Below, piece after piece: positions 1 to 4,671 of a DNA stretch of 5,688 nucleotides. Under the pieces are notes generated by a model that saw nothing but the letters and a program-made list of their open reading frames with translations, did no database searches and had not been told where the DNA came from. The position numbers and the translations under genes are program-made. This DNA comes from Halanaerobiaceae bacterium (lineage in GTDB: Bacteria > Bacillota_F > Halanaerobiia > Halanaerobiales > CSSED10-376). The DNA is taken from the NCBI GenBank assembly GCA_003557445.1, contig PWOK01000238.1, positions 1-5,688 of the forward strand. The letters are read 5' to 3'. How positions within the stretch are numbered: the stretch's first letter is position 1; the number at the start of each line of letters is the position of its first letter.

Positions 1-648
1 ATGCAGTGTAAATTATGTGGCAGTAATTTTATTAAAAATATCAAAAATACTAAACAAAAATATTATTTCTGTGAAAATTGTCAATTAATTTTTTTGGATG
101 AAAAAGAAATGATTGATTCCAGGGAAGAAGTAAAAAGATATCAGGAACATGATAATACTCCTGAAAATACAGGTTATGTAAATATGTTTAAAAAATTTAT
201 ATCAAAAGTTATAACACCTTATGAAGATGATATAGAAACAATTTTAGAATTTGGCTGTGGTCCAGGGCCAGTCCTGGCAAACCTGTTAAAAGAAGATGGA
301 TTCAAAGTGGATATTTATGATCCCTACTTTTATCCTGAAAAAGTATATAAAAACAAAAAATATGATCTGATTACCTCAACAGAAGTTTTTGAACATCTGA
401 AGGATCCTTATCAGATCATAAAAAGATTAATTAAACATCTTAAAAAACAAGGATATTTAGCAATAATGACATCATTTCATCCCGGTAAAGATCAATTTAA
501 AGACTGGTGGTATAAATGGGATCCCACACATATTTGCTTTTATAACAGAAAAACATTTAACTGGATAGCAGAGGAATTTGATCTGGACATAATATATGAA
601 GATGGGCAGAAATATTGTTTATTCAATTATCAGCCGACCAGAGAATAG
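1..648 (+). CDS. Class I SAM-dependent methyltransferase with N-terminal zinc-ribbon-like motif
   Basis: Predicted 215-aa cytoplasmic methyltransferase that would transfer the methyl group of SAM to an unknown acceptor. The N-terminus has two CxxC pairs (C3/C6 and C24/C27), spaced like a small zinc ribbon. The Rossmann-type SAM site follows: motif I is ILEFGCGPG at about residues 81-89, and a later STEVFEHL segment (126-133) resembles the Methyltransf_23 group. The C-terminal part has a DPTH..FYNRKTF stretch that is also typical of that group. The ATG is the first base of the window, so its ribosome binding site and promoter cannot be seen and an upstream start cannot be excluded. The gene ends inside the 3' end of the convergent ThuA-like gene. 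It shows no link to the iron operon on the right, and the substrate is unknown. The methyltransferase fold is secure; zinc binding is inferred from cysteine spacing only. Confidence 0.85.
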   Translation: MQCKLCGSNFIKNIKNTKQKYYFCENCQLIFLDEKEMIDSREEVKRYQEHDNTPENTGYVNMFKKFISKVITPYEDDIETILEFGCGPGPVLANLLKEDGFKVDIYDPYFYPEKVYKNKKYDLITSTEVFEHLKDPYQIIKRLIKHLKKQGYLAIMTSFHPGKDQFKDWWYKWDPTHICFYNRKTFNWIAEEFDLDIIYEDGQKYCLFNYQPTRE

Positions 649-1243
649 TTCTACATAATATTTTTTTAAAAGAAGGATGATTCCAGGAACGGCCATCATG
701 CCCCAGAGCAAAATAACAGACTTTCCCCTTACCAAGTTTTTTCAGATATAACAGGGGTTGTTTTTTTCCATCCTGTATAGCCCAGGCCAGTATATTATCA
801 GGTTCATAAAAAAATTCACTAATGTATAATTCATCATCAATTTCAAAATCATCAATACTGGCAGTAATATAATGTTCATTATCCGTAATAACCTGAAAAC
901 GTTTAAAAGGATCATGATGAATAAATTTACTACCAACAATATTTTTATATATATTATTTTTCTTGAGATCATAAACATTTGCTGAATGGAGAGCAATAAA
1001 AAGCTTTCCGTTTTGGATATAATTTTTTAAACCTTTTTGTTCATCAAGGGAGAGTTGCTTATTTTGAGTATAAAAAATAATTACATCATAACTATTTATT
1101 TTTTTATCATATAAAATAGAAAAGTCCTGACTGTAACTGGCAACAATATCATGTTCTATCAAAATTTTTTGTAATGTTTGTCCTGCAAATAAAAGATCAT
1201 GATACTTTTCTTTACCTCCAACCAGAATTAAAGATTTTATCAT
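623..1243 (-). CDS. ThuA-like domain protein (class I glutamine-amidotransferase-like fold)
   Basis: Predicted 206-aa cytoplasmic protein spanning a whole ThuA domain (the family named after the trehalose-utilisation protein ThuA). Family landmarks in order are the DVIIFYT strand (about 53-59), KLFIALHSAN (about 80-89), a G-x-x-F-x-x-HDP segment (about 104-112), the DDELY acidic motif (136-140) and a C-terminal ALGHDGRSWNHPSF segment (about 179-192). The start was set at 1243 rather than the in-frame ATG at 1258. GGAGGT lies at 1251-1256, seven bases before the 1243 ATG, and includes part of the 1258 ATG codon, so it can only serve the later start. The gene follows the thioredoxin-like gene but is separated from it by a strong terminator. 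It therefore needs its own promoter or read-through; only a weak TATATT -10-like element is visible just upstream. Many ThuA proteins are tied to sugar metabolism, but the function here is unknown. Confidence 0.85.
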   Translation of the reverse strand: MIKSLILVGGKEKYHDLLFAGQTLQKILIEHDIVASYSQDFSILYDKKINSYDVIIFYTQNKQLSLDEQKGLKNYIQNGKLFIALHSANVYDLKKNNIYKNIVGSKFIHHDPFKRFQVITDNEHYITASIDDFEIDDELYISEFFYEPDNILAWAIQDGKKQPLLYLKKLGKGKVCYFALGHDGRSWNHPSFKKILCRTILWSADN

Positions 1244-1250
1244 ATCAATA

Positions 1251-1256
1251 ACCTCC
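1251..1256 (-). promoter_or_regulatory. Ribosome binding site fixing the ThuA-like start
   Basis: On the minus strand this reads GGAGGT, seven bases before the ATG at 1243. It overlaps the alternative ATG at 1258, which has no such site upstream, so the shorter protein is the likely product. Confidence 0.8.
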
Positions 1257-1260
1257 ATTT

Positions 1261-1302
1261 AAAAAATATAAAAGAGCAGATAAACTTAAGACCTGCTCTT
1301 TT
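1261..1302 (-). terminator. Intrinsic terminator of the thioredoxin-like gene
   Basis: A perfect 10-bp stem (AAAAGAGCAG at 1270-1279, CTGCTCTTTT at 1293-1302) encloses a 13-nt loop. Read on the minus strand, the hairpin runs into TTTT followed by ATATTTTTT (1269-1261), a proper uridine tract. It begins about 18 bases after the stop of the minus-strand gene at 1321. The plus-strand tail is much weaker in T, so it mainly terminates leftward transcription. Confidence 0.85.
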
Positions 1303-1320
1303 AATTAAAATTAACTTAAA

Positions 1321-1902
1321 TCAGACTAAATCACAGGCCTCATCAGGCATCCAGTGTTCATCTTTGTTATCCCATTTAACATTACATCCAATAGGATTTG
1401 TTACCGGGGTACTGATTTCTTTACCTGCAAGGTGTTCACTGAGGGCATTATCTAAATCATTAACTGTCATTTTTTCAACTTCTCTGGGATTATCTACTCC
1501 CCGTCCAGTATAAATTAGTTTTCTATCCTCATCAAACACATAAAAATGTGGAGTCCTCAATGCCCCATATGCTCGGGCTACATCCTGACTTTTATCTCTA
1601 AGATAAATCCAGGGAAACTGTTTTTCTTCCATTCTTTTAACCATATGTTCAAAATCATCTTCCTGATAAGTGTTTTTGCTGTTGGAGTTTATACCAACAA
1701 AAGTAACACCCTTATCCTGATATTTTTCTGCAGTTTTTCTTGTCACCTCATCAGAACCAGTCACAAAGGGACAGTGGTTACAGGTGAAAAACACAACTAA
1801 TACTTTAGCATCATTAAAATCATCAAGAGAATAAGTATTACCATCAGTTGCTTTTAGCGAAAAATCTGGTGCTTGATCACCAATTTGTAATGTAAAAGCC
1901 AT
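1321..1902 (-). CDS. Thioredoxin-family protein, peroxiredoxin-like (AhpC/TSA-type redoxin)
   Basis: Predicted 193-aa soluble redox protein with a thioredoxin fold. It opens with the redoxin signature GDQAPDFSL (8-16). The active-site motif is CNHCP (C41, C44), after strand VLVVFFT. Further family features are FVGINSNS, a [13 protein letters not shown] segment holding the cis-proline TP, and a C-terminal PIGCNVKW motif with a third cysteine (C173), typical of the PRX_like1 subgroup. No signal peptide is visible, so it is probably cytoplasmic. It may reduce peroxides or protein disulfides; the exact substrate is not known. The start is the ATG at 1902, because AGGAG at 1911-1915 lies eight bases upstream. 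The in-frame GTG at 1911 overlaps that site and is unlikely to be used. The gene is monocistronic, closed by the terminator at 1261-1302. A final cysteine (C190) near the C-terminus is extra. Confidence 0.9.
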   Translation of the reverse strand: MAFTLQIGDQAPDFSLKATDGNTYSLDDFNDAKVLVVFFTCNHCPFVTGSDEVTRKTAEKYQDKGVTFVGINSNSKNTYQEDDFEHMVKRMEEKQFPWIYLRDKSQDVARAYGALRTPHFYVFDEDRKLIYTGRGVDNPREVEKMTVNDLDNALSEHLAGKEISTPVTNPIGCNVKWDNKDEHWMPDEACDLV

Positions 1903-1910
1903 TATTATCA

Positions 1911-1915
1911 CTCCT
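1911..1915 (-). promoter_or_regulatory. Ribosome binding site of the thioredoxin-like gene
   Basis: The minus strand reads AAAAAAGGAG and then TGATAATA before the ATG at 1902. The AGGAG core has an 8-nt spacer, which selects this ATG over the GTG that overlaps the site. Confidence 0.75.
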
Positions 1916-2080
1916 TTTTTTATTTATTCCATATGATTGGGTATTATCCTTTAATTTTTTAACAAAATATTATTTATAACCAGTGAATAAATATATGATT
2001 AAAAACTACATTATTTAAAGCTTAACTGATAAAAACTTAGTAAAAGGCTTATAAGAGGTTTTAATAATAATATATACGGG
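1916..2080. other. Divergent AT-rich intergenic region, left half
   Basis: This non-coding stretch separates the leftward thioredoxin-like gene from the rightward iron operon. It must contain the leftward promoter, but I found no minus-strand pair of -35 and -10 boxes at good spacing; GATAAT and TATAAA elements exist without a convincing -35. No tRNA, repeat array or open frame is seen here. The rightward promoter and operator lie just beyond it. Confidence 0.5.
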
Positions 2081-2109
2081 TTGATTATTCAGGAAAAGTA
2101 TAATAAAAT
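2081..2109 (+). promoter_or_regulatory. Predicted sigma-A-type promoter of the iron operon
   Basis: A -35 element TTGATT (2081-2086) is followed by a 17-nt spacer and a -10 element TAAAAT (2104-2109). A perfect TATAAT also lies at 2099-2104, but its distance to the -35 box is only 12 nt. Transcription would start at about 2115-2117, inside the Fur-box-like repeat. In DNA this AT-rich, -10 lookalikes arise by chance, so the operator position and the correct spacing are the main support. Confidence 0.6.
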
Positions 2110-2111
2110 AA

Positions 2112-2138
2112 TAATGATAATGAAAATCATAATCATTA
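2112..2138 (+). promoter_or_regulatory. Fur-box-like operator
   Basis: A near-perfect inverted repeat: arms TAATGATAATGA (2112-2123) and TCATAATCATTA (2127-2138) match at 11 of 12 pairs around a 3-base centre. It can also be read as two overlapping 7-1-7 Fur motifs (TGATAATnATTATCA), at 2115-2129 and 2121-2135. They are offset by six bases, and each matches 12 of 14 specified bases. This is the classical layout for two Fur dimers on opposite faces of the DNA. It covers the predicted transcription start just downstream of the -10 box, a position suited to repression by iron-loaded Fur. The ferrous iron genes downstream support Fur over PerR or Zur, whose sites are similar. Confidence 0.75.
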
Positions 2139-2231
2139 ATTAATAATAGATAATACCTTGTGAATCTAAATACTTTTTTAAGGGGTCTTTTTTTAAACCT
2201 TATTGAGAATGGTTTTCAAAGGGAGGAGTAT

Positions 2232-2792
2232 ATGAGATTGATAAAATCAGTTGTGGCTATTTTTGAGAAGAAATTAAATAGATTTCCCCTGTTTTTTAAA
2301 ATTTATTCCTGGCCCTACAAATTTATATTAAAAAAGGAAATAAAACTGGGGCAGATAACAGAAAAAGATAGGGTCTTAAATATAGGATGTGGTGCAATGC
2401 CTTTTACAGCTGTTTATATTGCCAGACTAACAGGAGCAGAGGTTACAGCAATAGATATCGATAACAATGCCTGTCAACAGGCCCGAAAATGTATTGATAA
2501 TCTAGGGCTTACTGATAAAATTAAGATCAAAAAGGAAGATGGAGTAAAATATGATCCTGTTGGCTATACAAAAATAATAATAGCCTTACAGGCAGACCCC
2601 AAAAAAGAAATAATGGAAAACATTTATACAAACTCTGATCCATTAACACATATTATTTTCAGAAAAGCCCGTGATTTTTTTCAGAGTCAATATGATACAA
2701 TTCCCGATAATTATAAGTATCATAAAGCAGTTAAACAAAAAATGATCACCTTTAATAAATCTGTTTTGTTCGTAAAGGGGGTTTCTAAATAA
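2232..2792 (+). CDS. Nicotianamine-synthase-like SAM-dependent enzyme (first paralogue)
   Basis: Predicted 186-aa soluble protein. A short helical N-terminus precedes a Rossmann SAM-binding domain. Glycine motif NIGCGAMPFTA (50-60) is followed by AIDID (73-77) and a conserved GL-T-KIKIK--DG stretch. Later come an AD-PKKE-MENI segment and an IIFR strand. The G-x-G-x-x-P-x-T signature and the later PKK and (F/Y)R elements resemble nicotianamine synthases, which join aminocarboxypropyl groups from SAM, more than ordinary methyltransferases. It is shorter than typical NAS proteins (roughly 260-320 aa), mostly in the N-terminal helical domain. The start is the ATG at 2232, with GGGAGGAG at 2221-2228. 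An in-frame GTG at 2160 would add 24 residues but has no ribosome binding site. As first gene of the Fur-controlled operon it likely serves iron homeostasis. A plain methyltransferase remains the alternative; the family link is from remembered motifs, not an alignment. Confidence 0.7.
   Translation: MRLIKSVVAIFEKKLNRFPLFFKIYSWPYKFILKKEIKLGQITEKDRVLNIGCGAMPFTAVYIARLTGAEVTAIDIDNNACQQARKCIDNLGLTDKIKIKKEDGVKYDPVGYTKIIIALQADPKKEIMENIYTNSDPLTHIIFRKARDFFQSQYDTIPDNYKYHKAVKQKMITFNKSVLFVKGVSK
2774..2791 (+). promoter_or_regulatory. Ribosome binding site and ATA start of the membrane protein gene
   Basis: AAAGGGGG (2774-2781), continued by T, can pair with the 16S rRNA 3' end over about eight bases with one G-U wobble. 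Seven bases later comes ATA (2789-2791), which overlaps the TAA stop of the preceding gene as ATAA. This mimics the common ATGA coupling junction with A in place of G. No ATG, GTG or TTG lies in this frame near the site. Confidence 0.65.
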
Positions 2793-3769
2793 TATTTAAT
2801 AAAAAGATTATTTTATGGATAACAGGAATTTTATTTCTCTCCACTTTAACAATATATACAGGGCTTGACCAAATAATTATAACTATTAAACAGGTTAATC
2901 TATCAACGATAATAATATTAATAATCTTGCAAATAGGAACCTTATTATTAACAGTATATCAATGGTTTTATTTGATACAACTAAGGAATAATAGAATAAC
3001 TTTTTGGGAAATGATCACTATCATTCTCACGGGTAGTTTTGTGGAAAGTGTAACTCCTTCTTCAAAACTGGGAGGGGAGACAGCAAAAGCCTATCTTTTA
3101 TATCAAAAAACTGATTTAAATTCAAATGATTTAACATCAATAATAGTAATGCAAAAATTTATTATTCTACTACCATTTTTATTTTTATGTCTGTTTGTTA
3201 TATTATTGTCTTTTTATAAATATTTTTTACCTGACTTTGTTTATATTATTTATTTAATTACAGTACTTATATTTGTTATTATTTGTGCAATTTATTACAA
3301 ACTTGGTAAAAGAAAAGATGTTTTTATATTTAAATTTAAGAAATTAAATAAAGTAGTCAGTTTTATCAGTAAAAGTTCAAAAAAATCCTCAGATTTACTT
3401 TTGAACTCACAAAAATACTGGTTATTATTAATTTCTTTGTTTATCTGGTTATTGTATCCCTTGAAATTATATCTGGTGTCCAGAATGCTGGGTTTTAATG
3501 TGGAAATATTATTTATTATCCTGGTTACTTATATTGCCTATTTAGCAGGAATTATGCCTGTTTCACCTGGTGGATTGGGAACCTTTGAAGGAACAATAGC
3601 TTTACTTTTTAGCTGGAATGGTTTTTATTTTGCTGAAGGATTATCAGTTGCCCTGGTCCTGCGCTTAATAACTTACTGGTTTCCTTTAATATTATCAATT
3701 ATTGCTGCTTCATATTTAATAATATATAAAAATATTAAAATACAGACAAATGGAGGTTTTAAAAATTGA
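2789..3769 (+). CDS. Flippase-like integral membrane protein (LPG synthase TM / UPF0104 family)
   Basis: Predicted 326-aa polytopic inner-membrane protein, read from the ATA at 2789. It has about seven to eight hydrophobic segments, the first at about 7-24 and the second at about 39-60. Family hallmarks are TPSSKLGGE (89-97) and PVSPGGLGTFEG (257-268), typical of the PF03706/TIGR00374 flippase-like family, whose members include the membrane part of lysylphosphatidylglycerol synthase. Substrates of stand-alone members are largely unknown, often presumed lipid-linked. The nearest ordinary start, TTG at 2927, has no ribosome binding site and would delete the first helix and its charged loop. The longer reading gives the usual family length of about 320 aa. 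The gene overlaps both neighbours (ATAA before, TTGA after), so it is translationally coupled to two NAS-like genes. That makes it a candidate for moving their product across the membrane, which is inference. No soluble LPG-synthase domain is present. Confidence 0.8.
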   Translation: MIFNKKIILWITGILFLSTLTIYTGLDQIIITIKQVNLSTIIILIILQIGTLLLTVYQWFYLIQLRNNRITFWEMITIILTGSFVESVTPSSKLGGETAKAYLLYQKTDLNSNDLTSIIVMQKFIILLPFLFLCLFVILLSFYKYFLPDFVYIIYLITVLIFVIICAIYYKLGKRKDVFIFKFKKLNKVVSFISKSSKKSSDLLLNSQKYWLLLISLFIWLLYPLKLYLVSRMLGFNVEILFIILVTYIAYLAGIMPVSPGGLGTFEGTIALLFSWNGFYFAEGLSVALVLRLITYWFPLILSIIAASYLIIYKNIKIQTNGGFKN

Positions 3770-4383
3770 AAATAATAGATAAAGTAAAAATCAAAGAATA
3801 TAGTTTACAAAAATATAATATTAACAAAAAAATATTAAAAATGCTAAAAACACTTGAATATCTGGGAAGTAAAAGAATTTTATCATCCAGAATATATAAA
3901 AATCTATTCTATAATAAACTTGTGAAGAGAGAAATAAAAGAAGCTAAATTAAAAAAAGGAATGAATATACTACATATTGGTTGTGGTTCATTACCTTTAA
4001 CTGCGATTATGCTGGCTGAAAAGGGTTATCAGATTAAAGGTATTGATAATGACCGATATGCAATTTCAGCTGCCTCAAAACTTATAGAAAAGAAAGGTTT
4101 AACAAAAAAAATCAAAATAAAAGAGGATGATGGTTTAAAAATAAAAACAGATGATCATGATGTAATCTGGCTTTCTTTACATGTATTTCCCAAAAAAATA
4201 ATAATCAAAAATTTATTAAAACAACTTAAACCAGGCAAAAAACTGATATATAGAAATCCAGATGGAATATTAACCAGATTCTATAATAAAGTTGATCCTG
4301 CAATTTTTAATGGAATAAATTATAAAATAATTAAACAGGATTTTGCTAAAGAATCAATTATAATAGAAAAAATAAAAGGATGA
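3766..4383 (+). CDS. Nicotianamine-synthase-like SAM-dependent enzyme (second paralogue)
   Basis: Predicted 205-aa soluble, Lys/Ile-rich protein, homologous to the first NAS-like gene across the N-terminal helices and Rossmann core. It carries HIGCGSLPLTA (70-80), GIDND (92-96), KGLTKKIKIKEDDG and a FPKK segment. It ends with LIYRNPDG followed by FYNKVDP (R163 to P178). GSLPLT is very close to the GPLPLT signature of nicotianamine synthases, and the R-x-x-x-G ... Y-x-x-V-D-P tail recalls the NAS RSAHG ... LYPVVDP region. The likely activity is SAM-dependent aminocarboxypropyl transfer giving a metal chelator, though methyl transfer cannot be excluded. The start is TTG at 3766, overlapping the previous stop as TTGA, with GGAGG at 3752-3756. 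Later in-frame ATGs lack such a site. It is followed within a few bases by feoA, in the same transcript. The fold is secure; the NAS assignment is probable. Confidence 0.75.
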   Translation: MKIIDKVKIKEYSLQKYNINKKILKMLKTLEYLGSKRILSSRIYKNLFYNKLVKREIKEAKLKKGMNILHIGCGSLPLTAIMLAEKGYQIKGIDNDRYAISAASKLIEKKGLTKKIKIKEDDGLKIKTDDHDVIWLSLHVFPKKIIIKNLLKQLKPGKKLIYRNPDGILTRFYNKVDPAIFNGINYKIIKQDFAKESIIIEKIKG

Positions 4384-4395
4384 GGTGTGTTACTT

Positions 4396-4671
4396 ATGTT
4401 TGCTAAAAGAAATAGACAAAAACATAGAAAAAACAGGGAATTTTGTAATGGATTATGCTGTTTAAATAGAGGTAAAAAAGCAGTTATTACTTCTACACCG
4501 GATAATCTATTACTGGCACCCATGGGGGTAAGAAAAGGAAAAGAAATTCAACTTAAAGCAAAACAACCCTGGGGAGGACCTTTGATTGTAGAAATTGAGG
4601 GGAGAAATGTAGCTATTAGTAGAGATCTGGGAAAAAGAATAAAAATTAAAGGTGTAAAAAATGTCAATTAA
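4396..4671 (+). CDS. feoA: FeoA-family protein, SH3-like
   Basis: Predicted 91-aa small cytoplasmic protein of the FeoA family, which helps FeoB import ferrous iron. The SH3-like core is recognisable from the LAPMGVRKGKEI stretch (equivalent to the usual L-x-x-x-G-(L/V)-x-x-G motif), then GGPLIVEIEGRNVAISRDLGKRIKI, the classic FeoA C-terminal half. The first 25 residues are unusual: a very basic start (KRNRQKHRKNR) and a cysteine cluster C17, C21, C22. The start is the ATG at 4396, with GAGGTG at 4382-4387 eight bases upstream. A GTG at 4387 with AAAGGA upstream would add three residues and is a weaker option. The gene follows the second NAS-like gene by 12 bases, and its last 11 bases overlap feoB. 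The whole transcript is expected to be under the Fur-like operator at 2112-2138. Confidence 0.85.
   Translation: MFAKRNRQKHRKNREFCNGLCCLNRGKKAVITSTPDNLLLAPMGVRKGKEIQLKAKQPWGGPLIVEIEGRNVAISRDLGKRIKIKGVKNVN

Noticed and set aside
742..996. Minus-strand 84-codon frame inside the ThuA-like gene
   Set aside because: It is a shadow frame of a well-supported gene, low in complexity and without family motifs.
1546..1800. Plus-strand frame opposite the thioredoxin-like gene
   Set aside because: It lies antisense to a clear redoxin domain, with no ribosome binding site or motifs.
1965..1980. PerR-box-like sequence (minus strand TTATAAATAATATT) upstream of the thioredoxin-like gene
   Set aside because: Only one half-site matches the PerR consensus; the other half is poor, and such AT strings are common here.
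2203..2219. Small hairpin TTGAGAA-TGG-TTTTCAA in the operon leader, considered as attenuator or riboswitch part
   Set aside because: Seven weak pairs including one G-U, no T-tract after it, and no recognisable riboswitch core in the leader.
2160..2231. In-frame GTG at 2160 extending the first NAS-like protein by 24 residues
   Set aside because: No ribosome binding site precedes it, whereas GGGAGGAG sits correctly before the ATG at 2232; the extra stretch falls in the predicted leader.
2815..2868. ATG-started 17-codon frame between the first NAS-like gene and the membrane gene
   Set aside because: It is out of frame with the membrane helix reading, has no family resemblance and no ribosome binding site at good distance.
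2927..2929. TTG as start of the flippase-like protein
   Set aside because: No ribosome binding site, and it removes a transmembrane helix that belongs to the family fold.
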